Assembly: GCF_000717915.1 (NCBI RefSeq)
Contig: NZ_JOCX01000034.1
Span: forward strand, 6,654-70,653
Direction: 5' to 3'
DNA: 64,000 nt
DNA from: Streptomyces sp. NRRL S-244
Lineage (GTDB): Bacteria > Actinomycetota > Actinomycetes > Streptomycetales > Streptomycetaceae
Within the stretch, counting starts at the first letter, position 1, and every line of letters begins with the position of its first letter. The notes beneath the pieces are model-generated. The model made no database searches and had not been told where the DNA came from. It saw nothing but the letters and a program-made list of their open reading frames with translations. This document shows, piece after piece, positions 9,796 through 16,473 of the stretch. The translations under genes were made by a program, and so were the position numbers.

Positions 9796-9848
9796 CGCCG
9801 GCTGCCCGGGCCGGGAGGCCGGCGGGCGGGGGCGGTCCGACAGGCGGG

Positions 9849-9928
9849 GCCGGGGTGCCGGCGGGCCGGGGTGCCGGCGGGGCCGGGGTGCCGCCGGGGC
9901 CGAGGGCCGGGGTGCCGGGGTGCCGGCG
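9849..9928. repeat. GC-rich 16-bp repeats between convergent genes
   Basis: GCCGGGGTGCCGGCGG occurs at 9849-9864 and 9865-9880, a near copy follows at 9882-9897, and partial copies run to about 9928. The tract lies in the 142-bp gap between the convergent CocE and HAD genes. It looks like a slippage-prone spacer or a replaced terminator. Confidence 0.75.
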
Positions 9929-9937
9929 GGGGCGGAC

Positions 9938-10735
9938 TCAGACCGGGAAGAGGCCCTGTTCGTTGGAGAGGGTCAGTTCGTCGGCCACGGCGATCAGTTC
10001 GCGGTGGGCGTTGGCCATGGCCACGCCGTGCGCCGCCCACGCGAACATCGGGATGTCGTTCGGCATGTCGCCGAAGGCGATCGTCGACGACGGGCCGACC
10101 CCCAGCGCCTCCGCCGCCAGCGCCAGTCCGCTCCCCTTGCTGACGCCCGGCGGCTGGAGCTCCACCGTGTGCTCCCCCGCCATGGTCACGTTCACCAGGT
10201 CCCCGACCACCGCACGCGCGACCCGCGTCAGCTCGTCGTCGTCCAGCTCCGGGTGCTGGAGCAGCACCTTGTTGATCGGTGCGGCCCACAGGTCGCCGCG
10301 CCCGGGCACCCGGACCGTCGGCAGGTGCGGGTGCCACATCCGGTAGCCCGGCCCTATCAGCATCTCGGCGTCCACCCCCTCCTGGTTGACCGCCGCGTAC
10401 ACCTCGCCGATCTCCGCCTCGATCTTCCCGAGCGCCACCTCGGCCAGCTCCCGGTCCAGCGCGACGGAGTGCAACAGGCGCGCGGCCGCCGTGTCGTACA
10501 CCTGCGCGCCCTGCCCGCACACCGCGAGCCCCGTGTACCCAAGGTCGTCGAGTACATGGCGGACCTGCGGAACGGGGCGTCCGGTGACGATGATGTGCTG
10601 GGCACCCGCGGCGCGCGCCGTCGCGAGCGCCGCGTACGAGCGGGCGGAGACGGTGTCTCCGGCGCGCAGCAGGGTTCCGTCCAGGTCAGTGGCGATCAAG
10701 GCGAACGGGAGGGCCGAAGGCGGGGCGGAAGTCAC
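9938..10735 (-). CDS. Cof-type HAD-IIB phosphatase
   Basis: A 265-residue soluble phosphatase of the Cof subfamily, which dephosphorylates sugar phosphates, flavin or nucleotide metabolites with Mg2+. All four HAD motifs are visible: IATDLDGTLLR (nucleophile and acid Asp), IVTGRP (motif II Thr), VSKGSGL (motif III Lys) and AFGDMPNDIPMF (motif IV acidic pair). The IIB-type cap lies between motifs II and III. The GTG at 10735 is chosen because the frame upstream is unlike the family; no strong ribosome site is seen. The natural substrate is not evident from context, and the divergent neighbour fahA is unrelated. Confidence 0.88.
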   Translation of the reverse strand: MTSAPPSALPFALIATDLDGTLLRAGDTVSARSYAALATARAAGAQHIIVTGRPVPQVRHVLDDLGYTGLAVCGQGAQVYDTAAARLLHSVALDRELAEVALGKIEAEIGEVYAAVNQEGVDAEMLIGPGYRMWHPHLPTVRVPGRGDLWAAPINKVLLQHPELDDDELTRVARAVVGDLVNVTMAGEHTVELQPPGVSKGSGLALAAEALGVGPSSTIAFGDMPNDIPMFAWAAHGVAMANAHRELIAVADELTLSNEQGLFPV

Positions 10736-10875
10736 GGCGCAAGGATACGGACCCCTTTGGACAAGTCCTACAAATAGAGCCCGAATCCGGCCTCCCACCG
10801 GCCCCACTGGCCACGTAACGTATCAACCAGCCCCCGGGACACCCCCGGACCGCATCGAAAGCGAGGCAGTACCCC

Positions 10876-12114
10876 ATGCCCCAGCAGAGCCCCCTCGATG
10901 TCCCCGAGGGCGACCCGTTCGGGCCGCACAACCTCCCGTACGGCGTCTTCTCCACCCCCGGACCCACCTCCGCGGAGCCCGGCCGCCGTCGCATCGGCGT
11001 GCGCATCGGCGGACACGTGCTCGACGCGGGGGCGGCCGCGGCCGCGCTCGGCTCCCCGTACGCCGCGCTGCTCGGGCAGTCCTCGCTCAACCCGCTCCTC
11101 GCCGCCGGCCGCACCGCCTGGCGCGACGTGCGCCGCGCGCTGACCGCGTGGGTGACCGACCCCGGCCACCGCGAGACCGTCGAGCCGCACCTCCTCCCGC
11201 TCGACGCCGTCACCCTGCACCTGCCGTACGAGGTCGCCGACTACGTCGACTTCTACGCGAGCGAGCACCACGCCACCAACGTGGGCCACATCTTCCGCCC
11301 GGACGGCGAGGCGCTGACCCCCAACTGGAAGCACCTGCCGATCGGTTACCACGGCCGGTCGGGCACGATCGTGGTCTCGGGGACGGACGTCGTACGCCCC
11401 TCCGGGCAGCGCAAGGCCCCGGCCGACGCGGCGCCCGTCTTCGGCCCGTCCGTCAAGCTCGACATCGAGGCGGAGGTCGGCTTCGTCGTCGGCACCCCGT
11501 CCGAGCAGGGCCGCCCGGTGCCGCTGGCCGACTTCGAGGACCACGTCTTCGGGCTGTTCCTGCTCAACGACTGGTCGGCGCGCGACATCCAGGCCTGGGA
11601 GTACGTGCCGCTCGGCCCCTTCCTCGGCAAGTCCTTCGCCACCTCCGTCTCCGCCTGGGTCACCCCGCTGGAGGCCCTGGAGGCGGCCCGGGTCGCCCCG
11701 CCCGCCCGCGACTTCCCGCTGCTGCCGTACCTCGACGACGCCGAAGCCGACCGGCCCGGCGGCTTCGACCTGCGCATCACCGTCTCCATCAACGGGCAGG
11801 AGGTCGCGCAGCCGCCGTTCGCGACGATGTACTGGACCGCCGCCCAGCAGCTCGCGCACATGACGGTCAACGGCGCCTCCCTGCGCACCGGCGACGTCTA
11901 CGGCTCGGGCACGGTCAGCGGCCCCGAGGTCGGCCAGCGCGGCTCGCTGCTGGAGCTGACGTGGAACGGCCGCGACGCCATCGAGCTCGCCGACGGCAAG
12001 CGCACCTTCCTCGAGGACGGCGACACCGTCACCCTCACCGCCTGGGCTCCGGGCCCGGGCGGCACCCGCGTCGGCCTCGGCGAGGTCACCGGCCGCATTG
12101 TGGGATCCCGCTAG
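10876..12114 (+). CDS. fahA: Fumarylacetoacetase
   Basis: A 412-residue enzyme that hydrolyses fumarylacetoacetate to fumarate and acetoacetate, the last step of tyrosine and homogentisate degradation (EC 3.7.1.2). The N-terminal SH3-like domain starts DVPEGDPFGPHNLPYGVFS, typical of full-length FAH. The metal and catalytic residues lie in DYVDFYASEHHATN (Asp and catalytic His), IEAEVGFVVG (two Glu) and LLNDWSARDIQAWEYVPLG (Asp), followed by LGKSFATSVS (Lys). The length fits the family (about 400-430 residues). The gene stands alone with its own terminator; the other tyrosine-degradation genes are not in this window. Confidence 0.95.
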   Translation: MPQQSPLDVPEGDPFGPHNLPYGVFSTPGPTSAEPGRRRIGVRIGGHVLDAGAAAAALGSPYAALLGQSSLNPLLAAGRTAWRDVRRALTAWVTDPGHRETVEPHLLPLDAVTLHLPYEVADYVDFYASEHHATNVGHIFRPDGEALTPNWKHLPIGYHGRSGTIVVSGTDVVRPSGQRKAPADAAPVFGPSVKLDIEAEVGFVVGTPSEQGRPVPLADFEDHVFGLFLLNDWSARDIQAWEYVPLGPFLGKSFATSVSAWVTPLEALEAARVAPPARDFPLLPYLDDAEADRPGGFDLRITVSINGQEVAQPPFATMYWTAAQQLAHMTVNGASLRTGDVYGSGTVSGPEVGQRGSLLELTWNGRDAIELADGKRTFLEDGDTVTLTAWAPGPGGTRVGLGEVTGRIVGSR

Positions 12115-12140
12115 TCCGCCCCTCGGGACGAGGGACACCA

Positions 12141-12170
12141 CCGGGGTGGCGGAACTTTCCGCCACCCCGG
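12141..12170 (+). terminator. Terminator of fahA
   Basis: A perfect 12-bp stem, CCGGGGTGGCGG with CCGCCACCCCGG, and the loop AACTTT lie 27 bp after the fahA stop. Confidence 0.85.
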
Positions 12171-12214
12171 CGTCGTAGCAGGTCACAGCCCTGCTGCTGA
12201 GCCCCGGCGGTGGC

Positions 12215-12232
12215 GCAACACTGCGGCAACAC
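12215..12232. promoter_or_regulatory. GCAACAC direct repeat before the GntR gene
   Basis: GCAACAC occurs at 12215-12221 and 12226-12232, one helical turn apart, flanked by GGTGG and CCACC as a wider dyad. It ends 22 bp before the regulator start and could be its autoregulatory site. No database motif was compared. Confidence 0.3.
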
Positions 12233-12253
12233 CACCGGCCGGGGCCCGTCGGT

Positions 12254-13036
12254 ATGTTCCGTGCCATGCCAGCCGAACGCACCCGTGAGCACACCGTCCC
12301 GGTCGCCGCCGCGCGCCGGCGGCGACTGCGCGCGGACCAGGCGCGACAGCTCGCCGACCTGCTGCGCCACCAGATCCTGGCCGGCGGCTACCCCGGCGGG
12401 GTCCTCCCGCTGGAGGACGTCCTCGCCGCCGAGTACGGAGCCGGCCGCAACACCGTCCGCCAGGCCCTCGACCTGCTGCGCGGCGAGCGGCTCGTCGAAC
12501 GCCGGCCGGGGGTCGGGACCGTCGTCGTCTGCGAGAAGTACCCGCACGGCCTCGACCGCCTCCAGGGCCTGGCCGAGACCCTGCACGAGCACGGCCGGGT
12601 GACCAACGAGGTCCGCACGGTCGGCCCGGTGCGCGCCCCCGCCCCCGTCGCCGGCCGGCTGGGGCTCCCCGAGAACGCCGACGTGCTCTACATCGAGCGG
12701 CTGCGGCGGCTGAACGGGCTGCCGCTCTCCCTCGACCTCACGTACATCCCCCTCGACATCGGCGCCGAACTGCTCGGCTGCGACCTGGAGAACACCGACG
12801 TCTTCCGGCTGCTGGAGTCCCTGACCGGGCAGCCCCTCGGCCACGCCGAGATCACCCTGGAGGCCGTCAACGCCGACGCGCACTCCGCCGCCGTACTGCA
12901 GGCCCCGCGCGGGGCCGCCGTGCTGATGCTGGAGCGGCTCACCCATCTGGGCGACGGCCGGCCCGTGGACCTGGAGTTCATCCGCTTCCGCGGCGACCGG
13001 ATCACCATGAGCGGCCTGCTGCACCGCTCCCTCTGA
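12254..13036 (+). CDS. GntR-family regulator with UTRA domain (HutC subfamily)
   Basis: A 260-residue transcription factor. The N-terminal winged helix is seen in LADLLRHQILAGGYPGG, VLAAEYGAGRNTVRQALDLL and ERLVERRPGVGTVV. The UTRA ligand-binding domain starts near residue 100 (GLAETLHEHG, then LGLPENADVLYIERLRRLNGLPLSLDLTYIP) and ends RFRGDRITMSG. HutC-type regulators sense small effectors and usually control adjacent catabolic or transport genes. The ferredoxin starts 32 bp after its stop, and the next genes follow closely on the same strand, so it probably controls them. The ATG at 12254 is given; the ATG at 12266 (MPAERTREH) is equally possible. Confidence 0.88.
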   Translation: MFRAMPAERTREHTVPVAAARRRRLRADQARQLADLLRHQILAGGYPGGVLPLEDVLAAEYGAGRNTVRQALDLLRGERLVERRPGVGTVVVCEKYPHGLDRLQGLAETLHEHGRVTNEVRTVGPVRAPAPVAGRLGLPENADVLYIERLRRLNGLPLSLDLTYIPLDIGAELLGCDLENTDVFRLLESLTGQPLGHAEITLEAVNADAHSAAVLQAPRGAAVLMLERLTHLGDGRPVDLEFIRFRGDRITMSGLLHRSL

Positions 13037-13068
13037 CCCCCTGCGTACCCACCTTCCTGGAGACAGCC

Positions 13069-13296
13069 ATGCCTGTGGTCCCCCAGCGCGGCGACGTGCC
13101 CGTGACCATCGACGAGTCCCTGTGCATCGACGGCTGCACCCTCTGCGTCGACATGTGCCCGCTCGACTCGCTCGCGATCCGCGAGGACAACGGCAAGGCG
13201 TACATGCACGTCGACGAGTGCTGGTACTGCGGCCCGTGCGCCGCCCGCTGCCCCACGGGCGCGGTGACCGTCAACATGCCCTACCTGCTCCGGTGA
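13069..13296 (+). CDS. 2x[4Fe-4S] ferredoxin, AprB-like
   Basis: A 75-residue soluble electron carrier with two cluster-binding motifs: Cys19, 23, 26 and 30 (LCIDGCTLCVDMCP, an unusual C-x3-C first spacing) and Cys51, 54, 57 and 61 (ECWYCGPCAARCPTGAV). The second motif resembles the corresponding segment of the adenylylsulfate reductase beta subunit. A strong GGAG site precedes the ATG. The protein opens a same-strand cluster that ends with a fumarate-reductase-like flavoprotein, for which it is the obvious redox partner. It lacks the C-terminal tail that full-length AprB uses to wrap the alpha subunit. Confidence 0.88.
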   Translation: MPVVPQRGDVPVTIDESLCIDGCTLCVDMCPLDSLAIREDNGKAYMHVDECWYCGPCAARCPTGAVTVNMPYLLR

Positions 13297-13319
13297 CCCC
13301 GGTGAAAGGCCCTGTTCCG

Positions 13320-14684
13320 ATGCGCAGTCCGAGACCGTCCTTCGCCCTCGCCCTCGCCCTCTCCGCGCTCCTCGTTCCGCTGACCGGCGGGTGCGGCGGG
13401 GGCGCGTCCGGGGCGGACGGCCCCAAGACCGTGACGGTGACCGTCGGCTACCAGTCCAAGACCATCAACACCGTGACCGCCGGCACCCTGTTGCGCTCCC
13501 TCGGCTACTTCGAGCAGGAGCTCGCGGAGCGCGGCGGGCGGGACGGCGTCACGTACAAGGTGGACTGGCAGGACTACGCCACGGGCGCGCCCATCACCGC
13601 CCAGATGACCGCCGGGAAGATCGACATCGGCTCGATGGGCGACTTCCCGCTGCTGATCAACGCGGCGCGCGGCAAGGAGCTGGGGCAGCCCACCCGGCTC
13701 GTCTCCGTGACCGGCTACAACCTGCGCGGCGGCCTCAACACCATCGTCACCGCGCCCGGCGCGACGTACGCCTCGCTGGCCGATCTGCGCGGCAAGAAGG
13801 TGTCGACCTCGGTCGGCTCGGCCGCCGACGGGACCCTCGTACGGGCCCTCCAGCGCGCCGGGATCGATCCCGCGAGCGGCATCCAGAAGCTCAACCAGCA
13901 GCCCAGCGTGGGGGCTTCGGCCCTCCAGGCGGGCAGCGCGGACGCGCTGTCGCAGTTCGTGGCCTGGCCCGGGCAGCTCGCGTACGAGGGGAAGGCCAAG
14001 GCCCTGTACGACGGCGCCGAGCTGAACCTGCCGACGTTCCACGGGGTCACGGTGCGGCAGAAGTTCGCGGCGCAGCGGGCCGGCGTGCTGGACGACTTCC
14101 TGCGGGCGCAGCACAAGGCGACGGAGTACCTGCGGACGCGGCCGGTCGCGGCGGCGGAGTCGGTGGCGAAGGAGACCGGGCTGCCGCCGGAGGTCGTGTA
14201 CCTGTACAACGGCGCGAACGGGATCGCGACCTTCGACCCGGCGCTGCGGCCGGAGCTGCTGGCTGCGCTGAAGGAGGACGTACCGGTCCTCAAGGACGCG
14301 AAGCTGGTCGGGGACGTGGACGTGGACGCGTTCGTGGACCCGGCGCCGCTGAAGCGGGCCGTGCCGCAGGCCGGCTACCCGGCGGCGGCGCCCGCCCGCC
14401 CCGAGCTGTGGCTGAGGAACGAGCCGGCGACGCGGACGTTCGACACCCCGGCGGCCCTGCTGAAGGCCCTGAAGGGCGCGGGCGCGGCGGCGGTCCGGGC
14501 GGCGTACGTGCCGGACGCGGTGACCGGGACCCCGTGGTTCGCCGACAAGGCGGTGTGGGTGGCGGAGGGCGCCGAGCTGCGGGCGTTCGTCACGCCGGCG
14601 GGCGCGAAGTCGTACGTCGACCGGCACGGGGGGTCCGGGGCGCGGATCGTGGGCTTCGCCGAAGCCGAAGGCATCGCGTCGTGA
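13320..14684 (+). CDS. Lipoprotein substrate-binding component, NitT/TauT-type ABC importer
   Basis: A 454-residue extracellular solute-binding lipoprotein. The signal sequence ends in lipobox LTGGC, giving Cys22 or so as the acylated first residue. The periplasmic-binding fold starts TVTVGYQSKTINTV and includes GKIDIGSMGDFPLLINAARG and KKVSTSVGSAADGTLVRALQRAG, the layout of taurine/sulfonate/nitrate binders. The C-terminal 100 residues (RPELWLRNEPATRTFDTP and on) exceed the usual 310-340 residue family length and may be an added domain. The ATG at 13320 follows GGTGAAAGG (13301-13309). The substrate is unknown; sulfonates or related sulfur or nitrogen compounds are the family expectation. 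Confidence 0.87.
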   Translation: MRSPRPSFALALALSALLVPLTGGCGGGASGADGPKTVTVTVGYQSKTINTVTAGTLLRSLGYFEQELAERGGRDGVTYKVDWQDYATGAPITAQMTAGKIDIGSMGDFPLLINAARGKELGQPTRLVSVTGYNLRGGLNTIVTAPGATYASLADLRGKKVSTSVGSAADGTLVRALQRAGIDPASGIQKLNQQPSVGASALQAGSADALSQFVAWPGQLAYEGKAKALYDGAELNLPTFHGVTVRQKFAAQRAGVLDDFLRAQHKATEYLRTRPVAAAESVAKETGLPPEVVYLYNGANGIATFDPALRPELLAALKEDVPVLKDAKLVGDVDVDAFVDPAPLKRAVPQAGYPAAAPARPELWLRNEPATRTFDTPAALLKALKGAGAAAVRAAYVPDAVTGTPWFADKAVWVAEGAELRAFVTPAGAKSYVDRHGGSGARIVGFAEAEGIAS

Positions 14685-15553
14685 CTCCGGGGCGCAGGCT
14701 GCTGCGGCTGGCTTCGCTCGGGGCGGCCCTGGTGGCGTGGCAGCTGCTGACTTCGCTGGATGTCGAATTCTGGCTCCGCTTCGGGCAGTTCCCGACGGTG
14801 ACGGAGGTGGCGTCGAAGCTGGCGGAGCGGGCGTCGGCGGCTCCGTACTGGGAGGACGTCTTCTCCAGCCTGCGCAGGATCGTGTCGGGCTTCGCGCTGG
14901 CGGCTGCCCTGGGGGTGGTGGTGGGCACGGCGATCGCCCGCTCGCGGGTGGCGGCGGACGTGCTCGGCCCGGTCCTGGAGGTCGTGCGCCCGATCCCGGC
15001 CATCGCGCTGGTCCCGGTGGCGATCCTGCTCTTCCCCTCGAACGAGCAGGGGATCGTGTTCATCACGTGCGCGGCGGCGTTCTTCCCGGTGCTGGTCTCC
15101 ACCCGCCACGCGGTGGCGGCGCTGTCGCCGGTCTGGGAGGAGGCAGCCCTCACGATGGGGGCGAGGCGGGGGCGCGTACTGCTGTCGGTGGTCCTGCCGG
15201 GCTCCCTCCCCGGCGTCTTCGGGGGCTTGTCGGTCGGGATCGGGGTGTCGTGGATCTGCGTGATCTCGGCGGAGATGATCTCGGGTGAGTACGGCGTCGG
15301 CTACCGCACCTGGCAGGACTACACGGTGGTGGACTACCCGGGGGTCTTCGTCGGCATGGCCACGATCGGCGCCCTGGGCTGGCTGACGTCGACGGCGGTG
15401 GAGCGGCTGGGACGGCTCCTGACCCGCTGGCTCCCGACCCGCGCCGCAGGCTCCGCCCCGAACCCGAGCCCGAACCCGAGCCCGAACCCGAGGCCGAACC
15501 CGAGCCCGAACCCGAGCCCCCGCCGGCCGGCCTCGGAGCCGGCCGTTCCGTAA
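14681..15553 (+). CDS. ABC transporter permease, NitT/TauT (SsuC) type
   Basis: A 290-residue inner-membrane permease with about six helices and the BPD-transp motif EEAALTMGARRGRVLLSVVLPGSLPG (EAA loop) that docks the ATPase. The start is the GTG at 14681, overlapping the TGA of the binding-protein gene (GTGA), so the two are translationally coupled. Residues 260-280 form a Pro-rich tail of NPSP units coded by 12-bp repeats, which is not part of the family fold. The gene belongs to the same operon as the ferredoxin, ATPase and flavoprotein. Confidence 0.88.
   Translation: MTPGRRLLRLASLGAALVAWQLLTSLDVEFWLRFGQFPTVTEVASKLAERASAAPYWEDVFSSLRRIVSGFALAAALGVVVGTAIARSRVAADVLGPVLEVVRPIPAIALVPVAILLFPSNEQGIVFITCAAAFFPVLVSTRHAVAALSPVWEEAALTMGARRGRVLLSVVLPGSLPGVFGGLSVGIGVSWICVISAEMISGEYGVGYRTWQDYTVVDYPGVFVGMATIGALGWLTSTAVERLGRLLTRWLPTRAAGSAPNPSPNPSPNPRPNPSPNPSPRRPASEPAVP
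15457..15517 (+). repeat. 12-bp repeats coding for NPSP tail of the permease
   Basis: Five units of the form CCGAACCCGAGC, one with an AGG variant, encode NPSPNPSPNPRPNPSPNPSP at the permease C-terminus. They are likely polymerase-slippage products and variable between strains. Confidence 0.8.
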
Positions 15554-15602
15554 GCCCGCGTGCCTGGCGGCCGGCATTCGACTACGCACAGGAGGTCCCC
15601 CG

Positions 15603-16370
15603 ATGTCCGCACATGCGGCCCCACCCACCACCCGCGTCCCCGCCACCGCGGCTTCCGCACCGCCCGGCGCCGCCCTCCGCCTCCAGGCCGTCCGGCTCGG
15701 CCGGGCCGGGGGCCCGGCCGTCCTGGACCGGCTCGACCTCGGCATCCGGCCCGGCGAGGTGCTGGCCGTCGTCGGGCCCTCCGGGTGCGGGAAGTCCACC
15801 CTGCTCCGCACCCTCGCCGGGCTCCTGCCCCCGCTCGCCGGCACCGTCACGCAGGACGGAACCCCGATCACCCGCCCCGACGCCGACCGCGCGCTCGTGT
15901 TCCAGGACGACGCCCTCCTCCCCTGGCGCACCGTACGGGCCAACGTCGAACTCCCCCTCCTCATCCGCCGCGTGCCCCGCGCCGAGCGGCGCCGGAGCGC
16001 CGAGGACTGGCTGGCGCGCGTCGGACTCGCCGACCACGCCCTCAAGCTTCCCCACCAGCTCTCCGGCGGCCAGCGCCAGCGCGTCCAGCTCGCCCGCGCC
16101 CTCGCCGCCCGCCCCCGCGCCGTCCTCATGGACGAGCCCTTCGGCGCGCTCGACGCCCAGACCCGCGCCGGGATGCAGGACCTCCTGGTCGACGTCCTCG
16201 CCGGCACCGGCGCGACCGTCGTCTTCGTCACCCACGACGTGGACGAGGCCCTGTTCGTCGCGGACCGCGTCGCGCTCCTCGCCACCGGCACCGTGCTCGA
16301 CGTACCGGCCCCGCGCGACCGGACCGCCGATCACTCCGCCCTCCGTGCCCAGATCCTCTCCTCCCTCTGA
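15603..16370 (+). CDS. ABC transporter ATP-binding protein, NitT/TauT (SsuB) type
   Basis: A 255-residue nucleotide-binding subunit with Walker A GPSGCGKST, Q-loop VFQDDALLPW, signature LSGGQRQRVQLARAL, Walker B AVLMDEPFGALD and the switch His in VTHDVDEALF. This is the complete set for ATP-driven import with the preceding permease and lipoprotein. A perfect AGGAGGT at 15590-15596 precedes the ATG. It is 49 bp downstream of the permease. A heptamer repeat tract separates it from the flavoprotein gene. Confidence 0.92.
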   Translation: MSAHAAPPTTRVPATAASAPPGAALRLQAVRLGRAGGPAVLDRLDLGIRPGEVLAVVGPSGCGKSTLLRTLAGLLPPLAGTVTQDGTPITRPDADRALVFQDDALLPWRTVRANVELPLLIRRVPRAERRRSAEDWLARVGLADHALKLPHQLSGGQRQRVQLARALAARPRAVLMDEPFGALDAQTRAGMQDLLVDVLAGTGATVVFVTHDVDEALFVADRVALLATGTVLDVPAPRDRTADHSALRAQILSSL

Positions 16371-16382
16371 ACTCTGACCTCC

Positions 16383-16435
16383 GGCCGCTGGCCGCTGGCC
16401 GCTGGCCGCTGGCCGCTGGCCGCTGGCCGCTGGCC
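16383..16435. repeat. Seven-fold GGCCGCT heptamer tandem repeat
   Basis: Seven perfect copies of GGCCGCT (16383-16431) plus GGCC are flanked on both sides by CTCTGACCT copies. The array fills half of the 103-bp gap between the ATPase stop (16370) and the flavoprotein start (16474). Copy number is probably variable, and the array could set leader structure or spacing. Confidence 0.95.
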
Positions 16436-16473
16436 TCTGACCTCTGACCGACCCCCGAAGGGCAACCCCCACC

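Noticed and set aside
4977..10346. Very long open plus-strand frame of nearly 1,800 codons
   Set aside because: It runs antisense to the polyprenyl synthase and HAD genes and in a wrong frame through the POT and CocE genes; the composition (Arg/Gly/Pro-rich) is typical of GC-rich shadow frames and no domain is seen.
13320..16370. Assignment of the importer as a taurine or sulfonate transporter (tauABC/ssuABC)
   Set aside because: Only the family type is visible; no monooxygenase or dioxygenase for sulfonates is nearby, so the specific name is not justified.
16383..16435. CRISPR-like array
   Set aside because: The repeats are 7 bp and contiguous without spacers; it is a simple tandem repeat.
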